Positions 1 to 5,145 of a stretch of DNA of 7,033 nt are shown here, piece by piece. Below the pieces are notes generated by a model. It had not been told where the DNA came from. It saw only the letters and a list, made by a program, of their open reading frames with translations, and made no database searches. This stretch comes from Anaerolineae bacterium (lineage in GTDB: Bacteria > Chloroflexota > Anaerolineae > 4572-78 > J111). The translations under genes were made by a program, and so were the position numbers. Position 1 is the stretch's first letter, and each line of letters opens with the position of its first letter. The stretch spans positions 1 to 7,033 of the forward strand of contig JAGRBY010000378.1 in NCBI GenBank assembly GCA_020433835.1, read 5' to 3'.

Positions 1-435
1 GGCCGAGGAAAGGTTGTGGTTAGCCTCTTGCAGTTGGCGTTGCAGCGAGCGGATGGTGAGATGGTTTTCAACGCGAGCGATTATTTCATCGATTTGAAAG
101 GGTTTGGTGATGTAATCAACGCCGCCGACATCAAAGGCTTTGACCTTATCCAGAACGGCATCCATCGCGCTGATGAAAATAACGGGGATGTCACACGTTT
201 GCGGGTTGGCCTTGAGCAGGCGGCATACTTCGTACCCGTCGAGGTCGGGCATTCTGATGTCAAGCAGGATCAAATCGGGCGGCTCATTGCGGGCGACCAT
301 CAGGGCCATACGACCGCTTGGAACACCGCGCACTTCGTAGCCGCGTTCGGTGAGCAGATTTTGTAAATAACGCAGGTTGGGGAGGGTATCATCGACGATT
401 AAAATGTCCCCATGCTTAACGTCGGGCTGGCTCAT
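1..435 (-). CDS. Response regulator, N-terminal receiver (REC) domain; C-terminal part outside the window
   Basis: The minus strand from ATG at 435-433 is open to the window edge and encodes at least 145 residues. Residues about 10-125 form a CheY-like receiver: acidic pair D15-D16 after a hydrophobic strand (ILIVDD), phospho-acceptor D59 in LILLDIRMPD, S89 at the switch position (FISA), and K111 in the TKPF motif. These four sites make it a phosphorylatable cytoplasmic receiver. Residues about 121-142 (ENHLTIRSLQRQLQEAN) look like the amphipathic helix or short coiled coil that links REC to an output module. In this family the output is often a GGDEF, adenylate cyclase, PAS or histidine kinase domain, but none is visible, so output is unknown. 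Upstream lies a TTGACA promoter candidate and an inverted repeat. The ribosome site is weak. No partner kinase is in view. The REC call is secure; the full gene's type is not. Confidence 0.93.
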   Translation of the reverse strand, partial: MSQPDVKHGDILIVDDTLPNLRYLQNLLTERGYEVRGVPSGRMALMVARNEPPDLILLDIRMPDLDGYEVCRLLKANPQTCDIPVIFISAMDAVLDKVKAFDVGGVDYITKPFQIDEIIARVENHLTIRSLQRQLQEANHNLSSA

Positions 436-436
436 G

Positions 437-478
437 GTGTGTTCCCATATAATGATGGTTAGTCAACAGGGTACACAC
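437..478 (-). promoter_or_regulatory. Imperfect inverted repeat abutting the response regulator start codon
   Basis: Arms 437-446 (GTGTGTTCCC) and 469-478 (GGGTACACAC) are complementary at 9 of 10 positions across a 22-base spacer. One arm ends one base before the start codon and the other overlaps the predicted transcription start. It could be an operator, or a leader hairpin that hides the ribosome-binding region if transcription starts at or upstream of 478. The sequence alone cannot separate these, and chance is possible. Confidence 0.35.
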
Positions 479-506
479 ACATTACCTTATTTTACGCCCA
501 TGTCAA
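479..506 (-). promoter_or_regulatory. Candidate sigma70-type promoter of the response regulator gene
   Basis: On the minus strand a perfect TTGACA (506-501) is followed after 16 bases by TAATGT (484-479), which keeps the TAnnnT pattern of a -10 box but matches TATAAT at only three positions. Transcription would begin near 472, leaving a leader of about 37 bases before the ATG at 435. The -35 box is convincing; the -10 box is weak, so this is a candidate only. Confidence 0.4.
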
Positions 507-524
507 ATAAACGGTAGCGCAAAT

Positions 525-566
525 GGTAATTGGTAACTGGTAATTAGAGACTGGAGATTGAAGACT
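525..566 (+). repeat. Degenerate heptanucleotide array, left end
   Basis: Six consecutive 7-base units read in phase on the plus strand: GGTAATT, GGTAACT, GGTAATT, AGAGACT, GGAGATT, GAAGACT. The period is exactly seven, and most units end in ATT or ACT. Heptameric short tandem repeats between genes are known in filamentous cyanobacteria (the STRR families); this is the same style but not obviously the same consensus. Confidence 0.75.
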
Positions 567-600
567 TATAGATAAGTCAGATAAACATCGCCCCATGAAA

Positions 601-705
601 GGCATTACGTTATGCCCTAATGTCTTTATCGGGCATCCAGCAGGCTCTTTAGACGTGGACTCCCGCTAAAAGCATGCGGGAGTGAGGGAGCTGGATTGCA
701 CGTCT
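601..705. repeat. Palindrome-rich core: REP-like hairpins with crossing pairings
   Basis: Several complementary arms are visible. GGCAT (601-605) can pair with ATGCC (612-616), or ATGCCC (612-617) can pair with GGGCAT (631-636); the two share bases and exclude each other. ACTCCCGC (659-666) and GCGGGAGT (676-683) form a perfect 8-bp hairpin with a 9-base loop. AGACGTG (651-657) matches CACGTCT (699-705), and ATCCAGC (635-641) matches GCTGGAT (690-696). These last two pairings cross, so together they would make a pseudoknot. The GC-rich hairpin resembles REP-like intergenic palindromes and also the hairpins at IS200/IS605-type ends. On the plus strand CACGTCT is followed by TTTAT, loosely like a terminator, but no plus-strand gene precedes it. 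Confidence 0.55.
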
Positions 706-725
706 TTTATCCGTTTTGTCTATTT

Positions 726-753
726 AGTCTCTAATTACCAGTTACCCGTTACC
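726..753 (-). repeat. Degenerate heptanucleotide array, right end (opposed to the left array)
   Basis: Read on the minus strand from 753, four 7-base units follow in phase: GGTAACG, GGTAACT, GGTAATT, AGAGACT. Three of the four are identical in sequence and order to units 2-4 of the array at 525-552, forming the inverted partner of that end. Confidence 0.75.
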
Positions 754-795
754 TTTTCTGAATAATGATGTTCTTACTTAAAGCAATCGATACAT

Positions 796-2706
796 TTAAT
801 TGAGGTTGGTTCGATGCGCCAGCCGCTGCATCTCGCCCAGGGGATCGAGTTGGTTAACCGCTTGTTGCAGCGAGGCCTCGTGGCCGATGAGCATCAGCAA
901 ATCGCCTTGCTTGAGGCGGGTGTCGCCGTGGGGAACAAGCACCTCGCCGCTGCGACGCAAGCCCATGACCAGGGCATCGCCCGGCAGCAGCACGCGTCGC
1001 AAAAGCTGGCCGTCCCAACGGGGGCTGTTGAGTTCAACCTCGCGAATTTCGACGCCGTCTTCCTGATCGGCCAGCAGATCGAAGGCAGCCGGGAAGTTGA
1101 GCGCTCCATGCAGGGCCAGCACCGTGGCAAGCTGGGGCTGAACAACGTGTGCGCCCAGCGCCGCCAGCTTGTTGGCACAGCGAGGATCACTGGCTTGCGC
1201 TACAATGTGGGGGATGTTGAATTTTTTGCGGGCTAACCGGCAAACCGCCAGATTGAGGTCGTCGTAGGTGCTCATGGCGATGAGCGCTCGGGCCGATGCT
1301 GCCCCAATTTGGGCCAGTACATCCGGCTTGGTGGGGTCGCCTGTTACCACCGGCAGGTCTTGGCGGCGAATTGAACGTTTGCGGCCCCGATCAAAGCCGA
1401 TGATAGTCACCGGCTCACCGGCTTTAAGCAAACGCTCGGCCAGCAGCGTCGCCATTTCACCCAAACCGACAATGATGATGCCTCGACGGACTTCGGTCTC
1501 AACCGGCGGCAAGACGCGGTTAAAGATGAGCGGGGAAATGGTACAGGTAACAATCGCCACCAGGATGATGGCGGAGTCGATGGCTTGATTGATGATGCCC
1601 ATATCCAGGGCAATTGCCGCCGCCGCAATAATCAGCGACAGCCGGGCCGAGAGTAAACCGCCGGCAGCGAACGTTTGCCGCCACGAGAACTGGGTTCGAT
1701 AGAGCAATGCGGCGACAAATTTTACGGCGTAAGCAATGGCCAGCAGCAACGGCACCAACAGCATCGCGTCGGACGAGGTCAGCAGCGAGGGCAGGTCAAA
1801 TTGAACGCCGACCATAATAAAGAAGATGGGGATGAAGAAGCCGAAGCCGATGGCATCCATCTTCATGCGAAGCTGCGAGCTTTCGCGCTGGGCCAATAGT
1901 GATATAACCGCGCCGGCCAAGAACGCGCCCAAAATTACCTCGATGCCCAGCCATTGCGAAAGGGCAATAAAGGCGACCATAAGGGCCATTGCGCCGCGCA
2001 CCTGGATTTGGGCCGTGGCGTGCGATAGCTCTTCGATGAGACGCGGCAAGCCGGGGATTTTGGCAACAATGCGCCCAACGCGCACCACAAGGGCAAACGT
2101 GGCCAGCAGTAGAAACACCAGCAGCACTTCGGGCGTTACCCCTCGGCTCATAATGACAATGTCGATGGTGATGAAAATGAGCGTGCCGAAATCGGCTACC
2201 AGCGCCGACATCAACAGTGTTTGGCCGAAACGAGAACGCATCAGGTTGCGCTCTTTGAGAACGGGGACAACGATACCCAGTGAGGTTGTGCTTAAGATGA
2301 GGGCGATGATAAACGGCTCTTGCACCAGGCCGAATTGCAGCAAAATTTCAGCAGCCACAAACGCTAGGCCAATCGTAACCAAAAACACAACAAGGCTAAA
2401 GGTGAGTGGATTGGCCAACCGACGCTTGCTCGACGCGGTATCGACGCCGTTGGTGATAATCGAGAAGTCAACTTCCAGACCGGAGATAAACATCAAATAG
2501 GTAAAGCCGAAGATGGTTAGAAATTCCAGGGCCTGGCTCGGCTCGATGAGGTTCAGCCCGCTTTGGCCGACGATCATCCCGGCGATGATCTCGCCGACGA
2601 CAATGGGCAACTGCAACTTCTTAAATCGCGCAGCCAACAGCGGCACCGAAGCTGCTAAGGCGGTGATGAGCAGCAAGGACAAGAAGGGAAATTCTTGGTG
2701 GGACAT
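796..2706 (-). CDS. Kef-type (CPA2) monovalent cation:proton antiporter with C-terminal RCK/TrkA domains
   Basis: This 636-residue protein has the CPA2 plan. Residues 1 to about 400 are a polytopic membrane exchanger. Family segments include LPIVVGEIIAGMIVG (33-47), FISGLEVDFS (73-82), STTSLGIVVPVLKE (139-152), GAFLAGAVIS (260-269) and FFIPIFFIMVG (290-300). Residues about 408-525 are a Rossmann-like TrkA-N domain with GLGEMA (414-419) where GxGxxG is usual, and D439 ending the second strand. Residues about 548-620 fit a TrkA-C ligand-binding domain. The expected role is exchange of K+ or Na+ for H+ across the inner membrane, gated by a nucleotide or other ligand on the RCK module. The TM5 ion-binding site reads A171-D172 instead of the D-D, N-D or Q-D pairs of better-known relatives, so ion choice and electrogenicity cannot be inferred. 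The ATG start is fixed by a strong AAGGAG five bases upstream. It seems monocistronic, with more than 300 bases on each side. Confidence 0.93.
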   Translation of the reverse strand: MSHQEFPFLSLLLITALAASVPLLAARFKKLQLPIVVGEIIAGMIVGQSGLNLIEPSQALEFLTIFGFTYLMFISGLEVDFSIITNGVDTASSKRRLANPLTFSLVVFLVTIGLAFVAAEILLQFGLVQEPFIIALILSTTSLGIVVPVLKERNLMRSRFGQTLLMSALVADFGTLIFITIDIVIMSRGVTPEVLLVFLLLATFALVVRVGRIVAKIPGLPRLIEELSHATAQIQVRGAMALMVAFIALSQWLGIEVILGAFLAGAVISLLAQRESSQLRMKMDAIGFGFFIPIFFIMVGVQFDLPSLLTSSDAMLLVPLLLAIAYAVKFVAALLYRTQFSWRQTFAAGGLLSARLSLIIAAAAIALDMGIINQAIDSAIILVAIVTCTISPLIFNRVLPPVETEVRRGIIIVGLGEMATLLAERLLKAGEPVTIIGFDRGRKRSIRRQDLPVVTGDPTKPDVLAQIGAASARALIAMSTYDDLNLAVCRLARKKFNIPHIVAQASDPRCANKLAALGAHVVQPQLATVLALHGALNFPAAFDLLADQEDGVEIREVELNSPRWDGQLLRRVLLPGDALVMGLRRSGEVLVPHGDTRLKQGDLLMLIGHEASLQQAVNQLDPLGEMQRLAHRTNLN

Positions 2707-2711
2707 AGGCT

Positions 2712-2717
2712 CTCCTT
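2712..2717 (-). promoter_or_regulatory. Strong Shine-Dalgarno site of the antiporter gene
   Basis: AAGGAG on the minus strand lies five bases before the ATG at 2706. It is the best ribosome site in the window and settles the antiporter start, since the hydrophobic N-terminus follows directly. Confidence 0.85.
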
Positions 2718-2907
2718 ATTTTAGGCAAGTTGCCGCCCATAGGTCCAGACTGAGGCGTAAGGCAGAGGCAGTAAGATCGACTACTCTCTACGCTTTACTT
2801 GGCTTGTGGTTTGTACAGGAACATCGACTTTCAGTATTCTCCGGTCACGACGGTAACTGGGGTTATTTATCTGAGTTCGGTAAGGTGAGATAATCGCTTT
2901 CAATTTA

Positions 2908-2919
2908 GAGATCGATCTC
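2908..2919. repeat. 12-bp perfect palindrome GAGATCGATCTC
   Basis: A perfect 12-base palindrome lies about 200 bases upstream of the antiporter start. It could be an operator for a dimeric regulator, but the distance is large and no promoter is evident next to it. It contains ATCGAT and nested GATC sites, so it could also be a methylation target. Confidence 0.4.
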
Positions 2920-3049
2920 AGGCTGTTGACTTTAGTTTAAAGCAAAAGCTTCGCGGATGCGCCCGACATCTGGGGGGAACATGGATAGGTAAAGTGACCA
3001 GTTTTTGACCTGGTTAAGCCGCCAGGCTATAAGAGGGGAGTTTTTTGGG

Positions 3050-3109
3050 TTTGTCGTAACAGCGTTAGTCCGTCCACTTAGACAGCCCCACGAATGCCAT
3101 TACGACAAA
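3050..3109. repeat. 10-bp perfect inverted repeat with a 40-base spacer
   Basis: TTTGTCGTAA (3050-3059) and TTACGACAAA (3100-3109) are exact reverse complements. The pair lies just downstream of the membrane-protein gene. It could be the ends of a tiny decayed element, a protein-binding pair, or a weak RNA stem. There is no target duplication or ORF inside. Confidence 0.45.
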
Positions 3110-3122
3110 GGGTACGGGGCTG
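3083..3122 (-). repeat. GC-rich 7-bp stem just after the membrane-protein stop codon
   Basis: CAGCCCC (3083-3089) and GGGGCTG (3116-3122) are exact reverse complements with a 26-base loop, starting eight bases after the stop codon at 3130-3132. It crosses the 3050-3109 pairing. It lies where a terminator should be, but no T-run follows on the minus strand, so an intrinsic terminator is not supported. Confidence 0.35.
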
Positions 3123-3129
3123 GTTTTGC

Positions 3130-3768
3130 TCACGAACCTTCAATCAGCCAGCGCAGCAGCGTCATCCCGCCCGTGCCGAACATAGCACAGGCCAGCAAAA
3201 CAACCACCAGGCAGCTAACGATATAATGAAACTGGAAGAATTGAATAAAACCGCCCGGCGCGTCATCATCACGGTAGTAAACGTTGGCAGGAGCGCCCAG
3301 CGGCCCCACGGCCACGGCGGCATCCCCATTGGTCGGCACCAGAGCCGATAGCGGCGTTAAACCGGGATAGTTGGTGGCCGTACCCTGCGCAATAGAGCGG
3401 GTGCGGCGGCTAACGCGCTTCGATTCCATTTCCTCTTTCAGGCGGTTCAAGGCCGGGTGGAACGGCTCGATGGTTTCCAGACGCTGGATGTAGCGCTTGG
3501 CCAGATGAAACTTCTCTTTAGCCAGCGCTTTGACGGCCTGCATAAAATAATCTTCGGCGATCTTTTCGTTGATGATGACGTTGCCCATCAACTCATCGCG
3601 CAAGCGGCCCACGTGGGCATCGATGGCATCGATTTGCTTTTCGATGCTGCGCGTCGCCCGTTGGTCGGCGTCGTCATCCAACTGGGCTTCAAGTTCGGCC
3701 CGATTGGCCATAAGCTGCTGGATGGTGATTTCGTTATATTCTCGTTGCTCTGAGGTTAAGGGTACCAT
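3130..3768 (-). CDS. Unrecognised tail-anchored membrane protein with N-terminal coiled coil and TPR-like segment
   Basis: I do not recognise this 212-residue protein. Residues about 5-60 are charged and helical, a likely coiled coil. Residues about 68-116 look like one TPR-type helical hairpin: alternating A and L positions, the run FHLAKRYIQRLETIEPFHPAL, and a proline at the turn. Residues about 117-178 are low complexity (S, T, G, A, P) and probably disordered. A single hydrophobic helix spans about 180-206 (HYIVSCLVVVLLACAMFGTGG), leaving only a few residues after it. With no signal peptide, the bulk should face the cytoplasm, anchored by its C-terminus. It starts 14 bases after the glycosyltransferase stop, so the two are very likely co-transcribed; a role as scaffold or partner in envelope sugar work is inference from position. 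The ATG is the first in frame after an AAAGG site, and the family is unknown to me. Confidence 0.8.
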   Translation of the reverse strand: MVPLTSEQREYNEITIQQLMANRAELEAQLDDDADQRATRSIEKQIDAIDAHVGRLRDELMGNVIINEKIAEDYFMQAVKALAKEKFHLAKRYIQRLETIEPFHPALNRLKEEMESKRVSRRTRSIAQGTATNYPGLTPLSALVPTNGDAAVAVGPLGAPANVYYRDDDAPGGFIQFFQFHYIVSCLVVVLLACAMFGTGGMTLLRWLIEGS

Positions 3769-3779
3769 AGTTACATTTA

Positions 3780-3785
3780 CCTTTA
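3780..3785 (-). promoter_or_regulatory. Shine-Dalgarno site overlapping the upstream stop codon (translational coupling)
   Basis: On the minus strand TAAAGG runs from 3785 to 3780. TAA is the glycosyltransferase stop, and its last two bases plus AGG form an AAAGG ribosome site 11 bases before the next ATG at 3768. The spacing is long, so initiation may rely on ribosomes ending translation of the upstream gene. Confidence 0.5.
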
Positions 3786-4970
3786 CGCGTGATAAGCCTG
3801 CTCCACACGAAGCGCGAGATCAGACCAGTCATAATTTTGCCGAATAGCTGCCGCCGCCGCTTGTCCAAGCCGGCGCTGTTTAGCGGGGTCGCCCAGCACA
3901 TCGATCAGCACCGCTGCGAAGGCGGCATCATCTTCGGTGGGAACCAGCACGCCTGAAATACCGGATTCGATGTACTCGCAGTTCTGGCCGACCGCATCGG
4001 CTACCACCGGCAATCCGGCCAGCAGCAGATCGATGAGTTTAACCGAGCATTTGGTGCGATTGATCGGCGTATCGTCGTAGGGAAAGATCGCTACGTTGGC
4101 CGCCTGAAAGTGAGCGGCTAACTGCTCGACCGGCAACCAGCCGGTAAAGCGAACGAACGCAGCCAGATCGGCCTCAACTAACTGCTGCCGCAGCCGTTCA
4201 TCTTCACCGTCAAGCCCCTGCCCAACAATGAGCCAACGTGCTGCGGGCATCGACTCCGCCACCCGGCGAACCAGGCTGACAATACGCTCTAAGCGAAACT
4301 CCAGAAAGCGCGAGTAGAGCAAGACCGTCGGCGATTCGTCGAGTTGCCACATCATTCGCACCATCTGCGGCGTAAAATCGGCGTTTGGGTTGTTAATCCT
4401 TCCTTCAAAGACCGCGCCATTCGGCACGTACACAACAGGGCCGGATTGCGCTTGTCTTGCACTTTCTTCCAAGGCGCGGCTGGCAACCGTCACCGCATCG
4501 GCGTGGCGCAGTCCCCATTGCTCCTGCCGGGTGAACAGTTTCTTTTGCCAGCCGGGGTACGGCAGCTTGTCGTTCCAGGCCTGTTCCCAATCATCACTGT
4601 CAAGCACCAACCGGCTGTCGATGATACCGCGTCGCCGCAGCCAGCGGCACAGCCAGTGGCTCAACCCGGCGTAAGCCTTCGGTTTGAAAAAATGGATGAC
4701 GTCTGGCTTCAGCGCCGTAGCGTATCTGACCAGGGTCAGAGTTAATCGCATTTCAAAGATCAACGGCGGGCCGGGCAACAAGGGAACATTGACTACCTGA
4801 ACCCCACCGTCTGCCCACTGCTGCCCCGTCCGGTCGGGATCGTCCCACGGCGGGATCAATACGGTGACGCGATGCCCCCGCTTGACCAGCGCTCGCGCCA
4901 GCGGCAGCGCCCGAACACTCATTGTGCCCTTAGGCTGCAATCCAAATGGCCCTACAAAGACAATGTTCAT
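3783..4970 (-). CDS. GT4-like glycosyltransferase (GT-B fold)
   Basis: This 395-residue protein has the two-Rossmann GT-B layout. The N-terminal acceptor domain opens with strand MNIVFVGPFG, a glycine-rich loop and helix (PKGTMSVRALPLARAL) and KRGHRVTVL. PDVIHFFKP and VLDSDDWEQ (122-130) follow. The C-terminal donor domain shows VPNGAVF (182-188), WLIVGQG, FPYDD (296-300) and KCSVKLIDLLLAGLPVVAD (307-325). That segment corresponds to the nucleotide-sugar site where many GT4 enzymes have E-x7-E; here aspartate (LID) replaces the second glutamate. It should be a cytosolic enzyme moving a sugar from a nucleotide-sugar donor to a lipid or glycan; donor and acceptor cannot be read off. I chose ATG 4970 because the beta-strand begins there and a TATAAT box lies seven bases upstream. 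A longer reading from TTG 5018 adds 16 residues that would sit over that promoter. It leads a two-gene unit with the tail-anchored protein. Confidence 0.88.
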   Translation of the reverse strand: MNIVFVGPFGLQPKGTMSVRALPLARALVKRGHRVTVLIPPWDDPDRTGQQWADGGVQVVNVPLLPGPPLIFEMRLTLTLVRYATALKPDVIHFFKPKAYAGLSHWLCRWLRRRGIIDSRLVLDSDDWEQAWNDKLPYPGWQKKLFTRQEQWGLRHADAVTVASRALEESARQAQSGPVVYVPNGAVFEGRINNPNADFTPQMVRMMWQLDESPTVLLYSRFLEFRLERIVSLVRRVAESMPAARWLIVGQGLDGEDERLRQQLVEADLAAFVRFTGWLPVEQLAAHFQAANVAIFPYDDTPINRTKCSVKLIDLLLAGLPVVADAVGQNCEYIESGISGVLVPTEDDAAFAAVLIDVLGDPAKQRRLGQAAAAAIRQNYDWSDLALRVEQAYHA

Positions 4971-4976
4971 CGCTTT

Positions 4977-5005
4977 ATTATAAAATGTGATTGTAATGAG
5001 GTGAA
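4977..5005 (-). promoter_or_regulatory. Promoter of the glycosyltransferase gene, probably leaderless
   Basis: On the minus strand TTCACC (5005-5000, 4 of 6 to TTGACA) is followed after exactly 17 bases by a perfect TATAAT (4982-4977). Six bases, AAAGCG, separate it from ATG 4970, so transcription should start at or within a base or two of the ATG. No Shine-Dalgarno site is present, as expected for a leaderless message. Leaderless genes with a -10 box just before the ATG are well known in Deinococcus and actinobacteria. Confidence 0.6.
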
Positions 5006-5040
5006 TATTTTCTGGCAAATTGGGGGGCGATTTATCGGAT

Positions 5041-5145
5041 GGGAAGTGGTAATTGGTAATTGGAGATTGGTAACTGGTAACTGGAGATTAGTAATTAGAG
5101 ATTATGAGATTAAACGGTCAATTAGCAATTACAATTTACTAATCA
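5041..5145. repeat. Second heptanucleotide repeat region, with opposed arrays meeting the MFS stop codon
   Basis: On the plus strand eight 7-base units run in phase from 5048 to 5103: GGTAATT, GGTAATT, GGAGATT, GGTAACT, GGTAACT, GGAGATT, AGTAATT, AGAGATT. GGGAAGT (5041-5047) may be a worn first unit. After a short break, period-seven sequence of the opposite sense continues at about 5118-5145 (TCAATTA, GCAATTA, CAATTTA, CTAATCA). The unit types match those at 525-566. The last opposed unit overlaps the MFS stop codon at 5143-5145. The region fills the gap between the MFS gene and the glycosyltransferase promoter and has no hairpin core. Confidence 0.7.

Larger units (their letters stand above)
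525..753. repeat. Small element bounded by 28-bp inverted heptad arrays, with a palindromic core
   Basis: The left end (525-552) and right end (726-753) are reverse complements at 26 of 28 positions; the only differences are in the last two bases of the outermost heptad. Each end consists of four 7-bp units of the types GGTAATT, GGTAACT and AGAGACT. The 173-base interior has no credible ORF and holds several palindromes. I see no target-site duplication in the bases just outside. It fills most of the gap between the antiporter stop and the response regulator promoter. The layout resembles a MITE or REP-type non-autonomous repeat, which is inference: copies elsewhere in the genome would be needed to show that it is mobile or dispersed. 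Confidence 0.6.
2707..3129. other. 423-base intergenic region between the antiporter and the membrane-protein gene
   Basis: No coding sequence is credible here. Plus-strand open stretches at 2513-2893 and 3005-3226 lack family character, and the first is mainly the antiporter read backwards. The region must hold the antiporter promoter near its left side, but I see no -35/-10 pair good enough to name. Structured parts are a 12-bp palindrome at 2908-2919, a weak CCTGG/CCAGG hairpin at 3009-3026, and two overlapping inverted repeats at 3050-3122. One isolated heptad-like GGTAACT occurs at 2852-2858, probably by chance. Confidence 0.6.

Noticed and set aside
16..366. Plus-strand 116-residue frame at the left edge
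   Set aside because: It is antisense to a receiver domain with all catalytic residues in place.
651..712. Intrinsic terminator on the plus strand (AGACGTG/CACGTCT followed by TTTAT)
   Set aside because: No plus-strand gene lies upstream, the pairing encloses unpaired sequence, and on the minus strand, where the genes are, no T-run follows.
525..753. CRISPR array
   Set aside because: Units are seven bases and contiguous, with no unique spacers of regular length and no cas genes in view.
516..762. Target-site duplication flanking the heptad-bounded element
   Set aside because: The bases just outside the two ends (left ...GCGCAAAT, right TTTTCTG...) do not form a direct repeat.
814..2500. Plus-strand open frames over the antiporter gene, including 814-1236 and 1826-2500
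   Set aside because: They are the antiporter read on the opposite strand: composition is rich in Arg, Ser, Thr and Met with no domain pattern, while the minus-strand frame has clear CPA2 and RCK motifs.
2707..3129. tRNA or other known structured RNA in the largest gap
   Set aside because: I found no T-loop consensus, anticodon-arm geometry or riboswitch core on either strand.
2513..3351. Plus-strand open frames at 2513-2893, 3005-3226 and 3094-3351
   Set aside because: They overlap real minus-strand genes or cross intergenic repeats, have no good ribosome site and show no recognisable domains.
4968..5018. Upstream TTG start that would extend the glycosyltransferase by 16 residues
   Set aside because: TTG is a poor start, has no Shine-Dalgarno site, and the added codons would lie across the -35/-10 boxes. 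The GT-B first strand begins at the ATG.
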